From: Rhea pennata
Lineage: Eukaryota > Chordata > Aves > Rheiformes > Rheidae
Assembly (NCBI RefSeq): GCF_028389875.1
Contig: NC_084669.1
Span: 8,083,501 to 8,147,500, forward strand
DNA length: 64,000 nucleotides
Direction: 5' to 3'
Part shown: piece by piece, positions 14,801 to 25,400 of the stretch
Numbering within the stretch: the first letter of the stretch is position 1
How the letters are laid out: the number at the start of each line of letters is the position of its first letter
The notes under the pieces: generated by a model
The model's database searches: none
Told to the model about the DNA's origin: nothing
Seen by the model: the letters and a program-made list of their open reading frames with translations, nothing else
Program-made: the position numbers and the translations under genes

Positions 14801-15015
14801 GCTCAGAACAAGATAATGTGAGTTTCATCACAGAATCTGGAGTGAAAAAGTGTGGCACCCTTCGCTTGGATCTCACAGGAACTGATGCTTCAGTGCCAAA
14901 CCGACGGGAGATCAAAACACTCATGCAGTTTGGGGACACTGAAATCAAAGCCATAGCCATTGATGTTGCCACTTCTAAAAGTGTCAAAGTTGGTATTGAT
15001 TTCTTAAACTACTAG
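5630..15015 (+). CDS. HSPA12A: HSPA12A, heat shock protein family A member 12A, 3' six coding exons
   Basis: Atypical Hsp70-family protein with a divergent actin-like ATPase fold and no classical substrate-binding domain. Coding exons: 5630-5801, 8770-8856, 9449-9553, 10630-10888, 12768-12871 and 14381-15015. Every intron is GT-AG and all phases join cleanly, giving 453 codons plus a TAG stop. By comparison with the roughly 675-residue human protein, this is about the C-terminal two thirds; the upstream exons are not in the window. Visible landmarks are [17 protein letters not shown], the phosphate-2 type motif [10 protein letters not shown], the adenosine-site type motif [13 protein letters not shown], and the family C-terminus KVGIDFLNY. 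Identity to remembered human HSPA12A is very high over every exon, which separates it from HSPA12B. The reading frame is intact. The next gene, SPMIP5, lies downstream on the same strand, as expected from conserved synteny. Confidence 0.97.
5802..8769 (+). other. HSPA12A intron, nothing recognised
   Basis: A 2.97 kb intron with only AT-rich unique-looking sequence and short homopolymers. No exon-like or repeat signature was recognised. Confidence 0.6.
8770..8856 (+). CDS. HSPA12A: HSPA12A coding exon
   Basis: 87 nt between GACTAG and GTAGTG. It completes the Ala codon and encodes [18 protein letters not shown] followed by [10 protein letters not shown]. It leaves one G for the split Gly codon. 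Confidence 0.95.
9449..9553 (+). CDS. HSPA12A: HSPA12A coding exon with phosphate-binding motif
   Basis: 105 nt between AACAAG and GTAAAT. It encodes [20 protein letters not shown] and then [26 protein letters not shown] is the phosphate-2 type motif of the Hsp70/actin ATPase fold. Confidence 0.96.
10630..10888 (+). CDS. HSPA12A: HSPA12A coding exon
   Basis: 259 nt between ATACAG and GTGAGT. It encodes [18 protein letters not shown] through to [11 protein letters not shown]. The last two bases (aa) join the next exon's t to make Asn. It appears essentially unchanged from the mammalian protein. Confidence 0.96.
11141..11245 (-). mobile_element. CR1 LINE 3' end fragment
   Basis: Contains the CR1 tail signature in reverse complement: cacagaatcacaggatgg, then ggttggaagggacctctgg and ccaaccctcctgctcaagca. 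It is about 100 bp of the 3' end only, inside the HSPA12A intron 10889-12767. Confidence 0.92.
12768..12871 (+). CDS. HSPA12A: HSPA12A coding exon
   Basis: 104 nt after TTTCCAG, ending at GTATGT. It encodes [20 protein letters not shown] and then [14 protein letters not shown]. One a is left over to build the Ser codon with the next exon. Confidence 0.95.
13480..13945 (+). mobile_element. Ancient, degenerate CR1-type LINE fragment (sense orientation)
   Basis: Translated on the + strand, it reads [19 protein letters not shown] around 13530-13590. This matches the CR1 reverse-transcriptase C-terminal region pattern LVRPHLEYxVQFWxP. Further CR1-like text follows but is heavily diverged. It lies in the HSPA12A intron 12872-14380. 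Confidence 0.65.
14381..15015 (+). CDS. HSPA12A: HSPA12A terminal coding exon
   Basis: Starts after TTCTGTTTAG and ends with the stop TAG at 15013-15015. It encodes [20 protein letters not shown] through IDFLNY, including the adenosine-site motif and the conserved C-terminus. Open sequence in the same frame continues upstream of 14381, but the acceptor and homology place the exon start here. Confidence 0.97.
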
Positions 15016-15648
15016 CAGTCCATTTTCACCACCATGGCCTGTTCGTGAGACTGTTCTTCCACTATTTCATTTTTTGACATACATATATCATGTAATCAAC
15101 TTGAATTTCAGCAGGCTAGATGAGGACAGCCAGTAGGTAGGGATATGTCATGTTTGTGACCTTGGATGACCAAAGGCTGGATCTTAAAAGACCCCTCAAA
15201 AGTTTGGGGAGCAAAGGTTCCGGAGGTAGTAAAAGTTCCTGAGTTGCTCAAGCATGCTTAAAGCCCCACCATTTTTAAGTAATGCTGATTGTTGTTGGTT
15301 GTTAAATATTAGTTAAAAGATATAAGATCATTATGTCTTTGTTGTGCCCTGCTTCCTCTTCCTCCCTAGAAACACTCACCAATTCACAGGGTGTTTGTAG
15401 GGATTATCTGTATGAACAGCACCATCCTCTGAAAAAATTACTAGCTTACAGTCTTCTTTTGTTCTCTTGATTTTGCCCTGTACTTTCAAAACTTTAAATG
15501 CTGAAAGCCAGACACTTAATGAATAGAAAATGAGTTTCATAATTTCTGAGATTCCACTGAAAATAAAATCCTTAGAATCCTTAAAATTAGATTTAAAATA
15601 CAAAAATATAATATATAGGGTGCCTAATATTAACTGCTGTGTTTTGGA

Positions 15649-15654
15649 AATAAA
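15649..15654 (+). terminator. HSPA12A: Proximal poly(A) signal candidate, HSPA12A
   Basis: AATAAA about 630 nt after the stop codon, followed by a T/G-containing stretch. Use of this site would exclude the CR1 copy from the mRNA. Confidence 0.4.
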
Positions 15655-15791
15655 GCCTCTTTGTTAAAAGCTCTTAGAGCTAGCTTTGAGACTGAACAGC
15701 CAGCATTGTTTTCATTTATACTTTGGAAAATTGTTAAAAACAAACCTATTTTCCTTTAAGGCTAAACTTTTTTTTTTTAGTCTCCATCTGA

Positions 15792-16685
15792 AATCACAGA
15801 ATCACAAAATAGTTCAGGCTGGAAGGGACCTCCATAGATCAACTTGTTCAGTCCACCTGCTCAAAGCAAGGTCAACTAGAGCTGATTGTTCTGGACATTG
15901 ACCAGTTGGGTTTATGAATATCTCCAAAGTTGGAGACTCCATAGCCTTTCTAGGCAACCTGTTCCAGTGTTTGACCACTCTCGCAAAAAAAAAAAAAAAA
16001 AAAAAAAAAAGATTTTTTTTTTGTTTAAATGAAATTTCTTGTATTTCAGTTTGGCCCATTACCTTGTCTGTTTGCTGGATACCACTGAGAAGAGTCTGTC
16101 CCCATCTTCTTTATGCCCTCTTATGAGGCATTTATACACACTGGTAAGATCCAACCCCTCCTTCCCTTCCCTCCCCCCCCAAGTCTTCTCTTCTCCAGGC
16201 TAAGCAGCTCTCTCAGCTTCTCCTTGTATGTCACAAGCTCCAGTCCCTTAATCAGCCTTTGGGCCCTTTATTGGACTTGCTTGAGTACATCCATGTCTCT
16301 CTTCTACTGGGGAGCCCAGAACTAAACCCAGCACTCCAGATGGGGCCTCAGCAGTGCTGAAGAGAGGGGAAAAATCACCTCCTTCAGCATGCTGGCAACA
16401 CTGTTCCTAATGCAGCCCAGGATGCTGTTGGCCTTTGCTGCAAGGAGGGGCACGTTCCTGGCTCATGTTCAACTTGCTACCAAGACCCTCAGGACCTTCT
16501 CTGCCGAGATGCTTTCCAGTCAGTCAGCCTCTAGCCTGCACTGGTGCATGAGGTTATTCCTCCTGAGATGCAGGACTTTGCACTTCCCTTTTATGAATTT
16601 AATGAGGTTCCACTCTGCTTGTTTCTCCAGTCTCCCTGTGAATGGCAGCACACCGATCTGGTCTATCAATCATTCCTCCCAGTGG
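15792..16685 (-). mobile_element. CR1 LINE copy in HSPA12A 3' UTR, 5'-truncated
   Basis: About 0.9 kb of the CR1 3' region in reverse complement. It starts with cacagaatcacaaaatag and ggctggaagggacctccat and runs through the gagaagactt and poly-pyrimidine parts to gaatggcagcacacc near 16650. On the minus strand it reads HWNRLPRKAMESPTLEIF, the standard CR1 ORF2 C-terminus. A run of 26 A (15985-16010) followed by T10 has expanded inside it. Confidence 0.93.
15985..16010. repeat. Poly(A) 26-nt run inside CR1
   Basis: Uninterrupted A run, then GA and a T run, at a position where CR1 normally has a short A-rich stretch. Probably slippage expansion. Confidence 0.9.
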
Positions 16686-17521
16686 TTGTATTTTTTCTTG
16701 TTAATCTCTGTTAATTTTTGGAAATACAGTAAGCTGATGGCTGTCCAGGAAGTTTTAAACAATTTAAAGGGGAGAAAATGTCCAGATCAAAAGAATAATA
16801 ACTTATTTCGAGTAGCAAACATTTTAATAATGGAAAATATATTTCTGTGTTGAGTTAACTTGCACTGAAGTGGAAGACAGAGGCCAAGAGAACAAAACTA
16901 CAAAAAGGATTAAGTAGATAAAGCATTCCTTAAGTAGCTAGGAGCATGCAATTATACTACAGGGGGAGTACAATGATGGTCCCAGTAAGATCTTGCTTAC
17001 CAAATAATAACTTTCTAGAAATATTTTCTGATGCATATTCACCTGGAGAATTTTTTCTAGAGCTGACAGTTTTTATTTTGTAAAATCCTACAAGTAGGTA
17101 ACTTGTGAAACCCTGGATCTCTATCTGCCATGAACTGACAGCTTCTAATGCAAATCCAAATCCCCATTCAAATTTGCAGACTGATACTAATCTGTAGAAT
17201 CACCCCCAAATGCTGACACTTTCAAAGCTTTTATACAGAGTTGATTACCTGCTGGAATTCATTACATTTTTGAAACTTTGCAATGTTAGCTGTTAAACTT
17301 AACCTTCCTTTCTAATAAGTTGAGCATGAGTTAAAGCCATTACTGACACTTTTGGGAAATAAAAGTTTTATCAATTACTTCACTAATTTATATTCCAATT
17401 CTGCACTTCAGATTTCTATGTTTAACCTAGAGTTTTGCCACAGTAAAGAGTGCAGAACTGGCTGGCCGCATTTTGCTCTTGAATTTTGTGTCTCCTGCAG
17501 AATTCCTGAGTAGAATGTGAA

Positions 17522-17527
17522 AATAAA
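17522..17527 (+). terminator. HSPA12A: Middle poly(A) signal candidate, HSPA12A
   Basis: AATAAA followed by TGTTTTGCATTTGG, a fair GU-rich downstream element. Confidence 0.35.
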
Positions 17528-19590
17528 TGTTTTGCATTTGGTTAATTAAAAAAAAAAAGAAAAAAGATGACGACTATGGAGAATGCTAGTCACTGTATCT
17601 GGCTGGATACTTTCTGTAATTACAAAGTATGCTTGCTAGCATTCAGTTTCCTGCTGCCTGCTAAATGCTTTAAAAGCTAAATATTAGAATTTTTTGTGTG
17701 TTGCTTTCCATGGTTTACAAACAAGAGAAACTTTAAGATGAGTTATGAACAATATAATTTTATGTATATACAATATTTAAATATTGTACAGACTCTTTCT
17801 TTCTACAGTGCTATTTTCTTGTATGAAAATGCTCTTTGCCTCTGTTGAATTCATTCAGCTGTTAATTTTAAATAACATAGTTTTTCAGTCAGCTTCCATA
17901 ATTATAGGCTTTTAAAGATGGTAAGATATGAAATGTAAAAGGCTGATTTTATAATAATAAGAAAAAAATGCCTGTGTGTCAGAGAATACAGCGTTCTTCC
18001 TGCAATGCAAGTCATACCAGTTAAGCATATTACATGGATGCACTAGTATGTTGGTAGGATTTTCATTGCTTTGTTTCAGATGGTCACCCTTCCATTTCTA
18101 ACAGTTCATCATAATAATGGATGAATTCTCCTGTAAAATCATGTTAAAATTTAGAATGTATGATCTGGATATACAGCTTCTTTAACACTTTTTTTTTTTT
18201 TAAGGATCTTCTCTGATTAAAAATTATACTTGTTAAAGCCAGGCAATAATGACTTATAGTAGCTGCAGATCAGGTGCAATAGAAACTGCTAGTCTATCAG
18301 TGCCCATACACAAAGTTCCTACAGAAAGGCAGGCTTCAGTATCTTTGCATTCTGCATTTCACTGAATGGGTCTATTCTACACACACTTGTTTCCAGTATA
18401 TTCGTGGCCTTAAGTTAGGGCAAAATTCGGTCTAGTAAACTTTTGGTTACGTGGCTGCACCTCGACTCCCCTCTCCGCCAAAGAGGAGACCCAGTACAGA
18501 TCATGTGGCTCGTGATTTTTGTGCTGTTTTCAGCCTGTTGGCAGTGAATAGTAACAGTAATTTCTGCAGCTCTTCAGAAGTGTAGTTTTTGAACAGTAGT
18601 GATTTTCTGCACTTTTGTATTCACCTTTTATAAGATTCTATGTGGATCCAAGCAGGGTTTTGTTAATTAAATGATTCTGCTGTAACTGTAAAATGTGAAG
18701 ATTTGGCATATTTTTGCACTTCCTCATTACCAAGCTTACCTTTGCAGAACAGGGAACTACTGAGCAAACTCCCACCTGACCTCATTGACCTCTTTACACC
18801 CAAGAATGGAAAATTAGCTTGTTTCTCTAGTGAATTAGAATAAGGAAGTAGAATGTTATGCTATTGTCTGTAGTCTGTAACCCTGTTGAACAACTTTATA
18901 TATGTAAGTGACATACAGATGCCCGATTTGATAGTGAAGGTTGCTAGGCTATGAAATTAATATGAAATTTATTAGGGAATGAGTCATTTTTAGAATAGTA
19001 ATTCTGTAACTATAGCAAGATATTCCTGCAGAGCATTTTTTCTGTAGGGATTTCAAATGGCATTGGGCAACTTAGTGTTGAAAAGGCCTGCTATCCTTAG
19101 GCAAAACAAGCAGCCTTGACAGAAGTTTTTCTTGAGCAGCAACTTGTAAGTGTGGGTCAAAGTTACATGGCTCCAGGCTGAAAGTTAGCAGCTAATTGTG
19201 ATAGAATTCTAGAATTGTACTAGAATCTGATAAACATACAGTGATGGTTATAACAGGTAATATTGATATATTCATACCACTGTATATATATATACAGGAG
19301 TTTTAATGCATTATTATGAGAAGGCTAATTATATATTGCAGAGATTTAATCACCAAGATAAGCTGCATATTTATAATATGAAGTGGCTTAAGCGGCTGAA
19401 TAGTTTAAAAGTTGTTGGGCATAATGTCACAGTACTCACCTGCTTAAAATAGTCTTAAACTATATTATAAAACGAACCATTGTGGTCTTGTTCACCTCTG
19501 TGCAAGATATGTTCAGATTTCACTGATGCTTGGAGCTGTTCACAAGTTGTCTGGATTGTATCTTGAGTGCTTGTGTCTTCAACCATGTCA

Positions 19591-19596
19591 AATAAA
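19591..19596 (+). terminator. HSPA12A: Distal poly(A) signal candidate, HSPA12A
   Basis: AATAAA in an A/T-rich context, followed about 25 nt later by TTCTAGGTGTTGC, which is GU-rich. It gives a 3' UTR length most like that of mammals. Confidence 0.45.
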
Positions 19597-19615
19597 ATAT
19601 GATAAAACTAAATTT

Positions 19616-20564
19616 TATTTCTAGGTGTTGCTATTTTTATGAAAAGCACTATAAAAAGTGAGAAAGGCTAAGTGGTTATACTTATGCACCTTCATATGCA
19701 TAACTGAGCAAAAGCGATACCAACTGTACATGCTACATATCAGATTTTTTAAACTTGTTTGGATCTGTGGATACCTAGAGTCTTTGCCTAGAAGTTGCAT
19801 GCCTCTGTGTAGTATATGCAGATCTTCAAACAATAGGCTGCTGCTTTTTCAGTTCACTTGTTTATTTCTTAGAGGGAGTCTGTGCCTGTGGTTGAAATCC
19901 ACTGTCGGAGATCATACTCAGATTCCACAAAGTTTGTGTAGCTTTGAATAGGCTGTTTGTTGGGTGTTAAGACAGAAAGGCTTTAGACAATACCAAAAAA
20001 CAGGTAACGTATTTTCTATAAGATACTATGAATCAGAATGAAAGAGCTAGGAAATGGAATATACTCAACACTGAGGACATACTGTTCTTGCCATTTCTTT
20101 AAGGCATTCTCTATAGAACTTTCATGTCAAGACATACGACAGTGCTGCTGGTTTTCATTGTCATCTAAGTATTACTGTTAGAGCCTATTGATAATAACTA
20201 GAAAAACATAATAGCATGTAAGATGTAAAACACAAAACAGCATGTGACTGTCGATATTCCATAGTCACTGCCCACAGTGGCAGGTCTGAAGGAAGACGTG
20301 TTGAGCAGAGGGTGAACATCTAAATGGTGTTCTCATCCAGGGTAAATGCGAAATTTTCATAATTAAAATCAAACAGTTCATCTTAAAAATTTATCACAGA
20401 AAGGATTTAAAGTACTTGCTCGAAGCATTGCCGGCGGGAGGAAGAGGGGAAGTATTTTTTAAAAAAACTACGCAGATTTTTTAAAGAATACCAATGCATG
20501 AGTTTCTCTCCCAAGCCTTCCAGTTGCCACCAGCATTGACACATTTCCCCCCAAAATACTCCCG
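19616..20564. other. Intergenic HSPA12A-SPMIP5, unassigned
   Basis: AT-rich sequence between the putative HSPA12A 3' end and the CpG island. No gene, RNA or repeat recognised. Confidence 0.5.
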
Positions 20565-21070
20565 GGTACGTGCAGGCAGGGCCCTGTGAGGCGGCGAAGC
20601 CGGTGCCTTCCGCCTCCAAGGAAGAGACGGTGCGAGCCCACTGCTCTCTCGGGCAGGGCGCCGCCTGCCCTCGGCCGCGGGAGTTCCTAACGGCCGCCGG
20701 AGGGCCCAACGGCCGCCGGAGCGCGAGGGGCCCGCAGCGCGCGGCGGGGCCGGGCCGGGCCGGGCCGAGGCGGGCGAGCAGCGCGGACGCTGTGCCGAGT
20801 AGGCGCCGCAGAGGGCAGGCGGGCGGGGGCGGCGGTGAGCGGGCGCTGGGCGGGCCGGCAGGCCCTCACGGGCGGCGGCCTGCCCCAGAGGGCGCCTCAG
20901 ATCTGGGAGCCCGGCAGGCCTCAAAGGGGTGGGGGAGGCAGGGCGGGTCGCGACAGCGGGTGTGCACAAGGCCTTGCCGTAGGTGTCTCGAGGGGCACAT
21001 ATCCGCCTCTGTCGCAGCTGAGGAAGTGTGCTTGTGGATAGGTCCCACCCTGGCGAGAGGTTTTCGTGGG
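20565..21070. promoter_or_regulatory. CpG island, candidate promoter for SPMIP5
   Basis: About 500 bp of very GC-rich, CpG-dense sequence in an otherwise AT-rich window. It includes repeated GGCCGCCGG and a run of GGGCC units near 20745-20770. It lies 1.3 kb upstream of the SPMIP5 start codon exon and 5.5 kb after the HSPA12A stop. Long open frames here on both strands are a by-product of GC content. A promoter role is inferred from composition and position; it could also serve an unseen antisense or non-coding transcript. Confidence 0.7.
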
Positions 21071-21223
21071 GGGTGCAGGCACCATCACTCCTGCGGCAGC
21101 TCCACAGCCTGGCCTCAGCCTCTTGTGCTACTGTTTATCACATTTGTGGATGATGAAGGAAATTAGAGACATTACTGTGCTGGTAGTGTTGACCATATCC
21201 TTTCTTTCTGCTTTATTTTCCAG

Positions 21224-21257
21224 CCTCAGCTGTGACAGGAAGTATTATTCAACCCAG
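21224..21257 (+). other. SPMIP5: Candidate non-coding 5' exon of SPMIP5
   Basis: A 34-nt segment with a strong upstream pyrimidine tract and TTTTCCAG acceptor, and a CAG|GTAATG donor. It sits between the CpG island and the first coding exon, whose own acceptor lies two bases before the ATG, so an upstream leader exon is required. The assignment is inference from splice signals only. Confidence 0.35.
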
Positions 21258-22372
21258 GTAATGTGCTAGAAACTAGATTCTTTGTAGCTTCTTTCCTCCT
21301 GCTTATAGAGTTAGGCATTTATTGCAAATTCTGTGTTGACACTTGAGTTTCTTATGGGAAACCTGTTGCACAGTTTTTGCTGTGTTTGAGAACTCAGTTC
21401 CCCCCCTTTTTTTTCTTTATACTGATGCCTTAAAGGTAACTTTTTTGTTGTGATATAACATCTTTCTCTACAGAGTGATCCCTTTCCACTCTATATCTTT
21501 TTTAAGGTCCTTTATTTCACTTGCTATCCTGAAGGCCTGCTAGGCTACTGAAAGCTTCTGGTATCATATGTTAGGTCCAGTGTTAGAAAATAGTGATCTT
21601 GTGGGTGGTGGTGTCTTGTAGTTTCACAACATCAATGCTCTTCAAGGTCTTATTTAGTTGTTTATCGCTTTCCAATCTGTGGAAGCAGATAATGCTCTGA
21701 ATTGTTCTTTGGATTACTGTTCTGTTGTGATTTAATGTTTCCTTACAGATGTAACATTTGCAGGTGAAATGATTTTTCTGCCATATTGGAGCAGATTATT
21801 ATTTTGCTTCCAGACAGCTTATAATCAGGAATGTGTTCAGAGTAGAAGTTTACCAGTCACCTGTAGTTTCCTTAAAAAAAATTGATTCAGGTGCAGTGGG
21901 TACCATTAGAAGTTTCATGTAAACATTGTTGGTTGCTATGAGTGTTTTCCTGAAAGGAATGATAAAAATACTTGGAAAACAGAGACCATTATTTATAGAG
22001 ATACAATATAAATCATAAATGTTACTCAGTTAAGGTGTTTAAAACATAGCTACAACCAGAGGGTGATTTCAACCAGTAAAAGTGACCCCTGCTCACTCTG
22101 CTAGCAAGCCTAGAACTAGCACTATTATCTAGCTACATATCTTAAAAAAAATCAATTACAGGAGTAAAATAGCACCAGATTTACTGATTGGACAAATTCT
22201 GGTTTTGGTCACACTAGCATAAAATTTTAGAATTCAGGTTGTTTTTGAGAAGCTGCTGTGGGTTTAACTGGAAAGAAACTGAATTTGGCCTACTAACTGA
22301 AGGGGTAATGTGTTTTTTTCCATAATATAAGGGCATATGATTTTAGATATACTTGTCCATTTCCTTTCAGTT

Positions 22373-22430
22373 ATGATATCTGTCCGAAAATATTTAGATG
22401 CCAGAAATCATCCGATACCTGGATACACAG
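22373..22430 (+). CDS. SPMIP5: SPMIP5 coding exon 1
   Basis: The acceptor TTTCAG ends at 22370, two bases before the ATG; the donor is GTAAGC. Encodes MISVRKYLDARNHPIPGYT plus the first base of Gly20. Confidence 0.88.
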
Positions 22431-25400
22431 GTAAGCAATATGTTCAGGCCTCTTTTCTCCCATAATAATAACTGAACTAGTCAGCAATGAATTCCTTTGC
22501 TGAGGAGAACCTCAGGTGATGAATGGGCCATATTTGCAGCTTCTACAACAGCTCCTGTCCCATGAAGGCTTCTCCATTTTATGTGAAGGACCAAAGCACA
22601 TTAGTATGTTTCGTAGTACTCCAACATGAGTTTTTGCCATGCAGAGATGCTGAGTCAGAATTGTAGCTTTGTATTACAGTCTATAATCAAATAATTTTTT
22701 GCGAATTGTTCATTCAGATGAAGGTTGCAGTCTAGAGCTGAGCAGCAGCTGCAGTTTTTAGTCTGGCATAGTGCGGGAGTTTTAACTGTATTACTTTAGC
22801 ATATAACAGAGTCCTACTCTTCAGGTTGAGCTGTAACATAATTAGTGCTGCACTTGTAATGAAAATAGATTATTACATGGTGACAGTCCTCTTTGAGGGT
22901 TGGTTTCTCATCTGAAATATTTTTTTGATAGTGCAGTTCTTTGTTTTAATGTAATCACAGTTTCTAATCAATTGAAGATGAAGCTTAAAAATTGCACTTT
23001 TAGTAAACTCAAATTGAATTCTATTATTAAAAATGTCTATTAAAGTTAATTCTTTCCCACAGATATGAAGTGACACAAAAACTGATAGAAAGGACTGTAC
23101 TCTCTTAGGCCTTGTCAAAGGCTGATTTATTGCCGAAACTGAGGTATCAGGCCAAGAAACTTAATGTGGCCAGGTATATGTGCAAGCCTTTTGTGCATTT
23201 GTAGATCTAGAAATGTTTTGTAAGGTCCTGCTGCATTTAAAAGCTTCTATTACAATTTGAGCAATGTTATCTTTTATGCTAACTGTTACAGGCCATGTTC
23301 CTTTGAAATTCTGTAGCATTAGCACTAGTTATGGAAGTGATTCAATGGTGTACATGACCTTATTCTGCAATACTACTCAAAGACGCAAAGATGCGAAGAA
23401 TGAGCTGAGACGCATAGCAGCCACTACACCCCAACTTCCACCTATTTGCCGCAATGAAGATGTTTTACAAGTACTTTATAACTATAATTATAAACACCAT
23501 CCTAATAGGCTAGGTACTGTATTTAACTTGTAATGAACTTGATTTCAGCTAAACATTCAATTAATGTTACTAGTACAATGGGAAATATAATTACAGTCTT
23601 CAGGGACACATTAAGAACCAAATTTTGCTTTCAGTGTTCTAGCCCATTGCTCTAATTTCTAGGGGATTTACATACGTGTGCATTCACTGACAGAACTTGG
23701 CCCTTTCACTAGATACTTCTTTTCTAAATCTTAAGATTTTCTCATTTAAGTGTGTTTATATTTAAAGTTACAGCCCCAGCCCCATCTTGATAGGAAGTAA
23801 TTTGTATGAGTCCTACATCAGTTCTACTGATATTACAGAAATCCTTACTTAAATGGGCTCCAAATCACAGAATGATGATAGAGCAATAAATAGAGCAGTG
23901 CTTCTCACTGAGATTTGCAGACAGCGTTTTCATGCTGGTGCTAATAATCACTGAATGAAACAACTTACAAAAAATCTTCCAAGAGCTGTGTCCAACTTCC
24001 CCACAGAGGTTCTCTTCTCTCAGTTTCCTAAGCATCTTAAACATCATCCAAATGCCCCTCGCCAGTAGAATGGATTTGGAGTCCCCTTACCAAATTCAAG
24101 AGATGCCTGATTTTCAAGAGATGCTGAACAGCTGCAGCTCAGATAAACTGGTGAGAACTGCAGATTGTATAATTGTGTATCTTATTTGCTTATCTCATTT
24201 AGATATTGAAGTCTAAACATTTGTATTTACTTTTTTAGGTATAAATTCTATGTTTTGTTTATTCTCATTCTTCCTTTCCTCTGCTCTGGTAAGTAGAGGC
24301 ATTCTCTCAGAGGCACTGCTTGTAGAATGACACAAGATTTTAGAGAGGAAGAATCTGGCAGAATTTTGTGCTTACTGTTTCTTCAAAGAAGAGATCTGAA
24401 AGTCTGAAAGATGGTCAGACAAACAAAGATGTTTACATTAAAGCCTGTGTAGTTCCACAAATCTTACTGTGTGCAAAGAGCAATTCCTTGCAGCAAAAAT
24501 GTTGTCTTTCGCCATCCTAACAAATGTCAGGAATGCTGAGTAGCTTGTGGGGAAGTGAAGAAGTCAATGCTCTGATTATCTGTCGTGTGTGAGTTCATGA
24601 TAGTACTATCTTCTTATCCTTGACTTAATATATGGACCTGCTTATGGATATGCCTAGTTTAAACATGTAAATGACTTTATTGATTTCATTAGTCACATGC
24701 TCAGAAATATGGCACAGATTTCATTACGGTGGTAGATTAAGGTGCACAGACAATGCAGGAAACATTCCTCATGGAAAAGCTAAATACAGATGCTCTAAAA
24801 CAGCTATGATAACACTAGCAGTTTTAATGATGTATAGGGCAGCTTTAAAAAGTTGAGTCTGTATTTGAGACTTTTTTTATGAAACAAGTCATTCAAACGA
24901 AACCTTTAAATTCCCAGAGAATCTGCTTTTAAGCTTTCCTGAATCCTACTGTACTAAACATTTATATCTAATTGTTCAGAATATTAAATCACTGTTCTAA
25001 TAGTAAAGATTATAGTAGTGGTAAATGGTATGACTTTTTTAACATGGGGATTTAACTCCTACCTTTACAACACATTTCACTGCAGCTTTAACTTCTGGCT
25101 ACTTATGAACACATGATGTCTTTTACATTTTAATGACTCTTACATTGCAATTCTTTAAGAGTTTCTCTCCCAGTTCTTCAGGCTCCTACAGAATTTGAGA
25201 TGCTGGTCTCCTCATTCAAAGTTCATTCTCTTCAAACATTTCTCAGACTCCTTAGTTGAAATAAGTTTAGGCTGCTGAGTATCTTCTTTGGGGAACATGA
25301 TCTCCAAATACAGATCAAACCTTGGCATCTTGAATTCTCAGTTTTCATTGTATTTCAGTCTTGTATAGGATGTCCCAGAAGCCCATTCTACCATGATTAC

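Larger units (their letters stand above)
15016..19615 (+). other. HSPA12A: HSPA12A 3' untranslated region (extent inferred)
   Basis: No convincing coding sequence. Three AATAAA hexamers follow the stop: 15649-15654, 17522-17527 and 19591-19596. Ending at the last gives about 4.6 kb, or about 3.7 kb without the CR1 insert at 15792-16685. That is similar to the long mammalian HSPA12A 3' UTR as I recall it. The true ends need transcript data. Confidence 0.5.

Noticed and set aside
16389-16853. 154-residue open frame on the + strand
   Set aside because: Antisense reading of the CR1 copy for most of its length; the true CR1 coding sense is on the minus strand.
20407-21166. Long open frames on both strands in the CpG island
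   Set aside because: Proline/arginine/glycine-rich, mutually overlapping on both strands, no homology recognised. Expected from high GC content alone.
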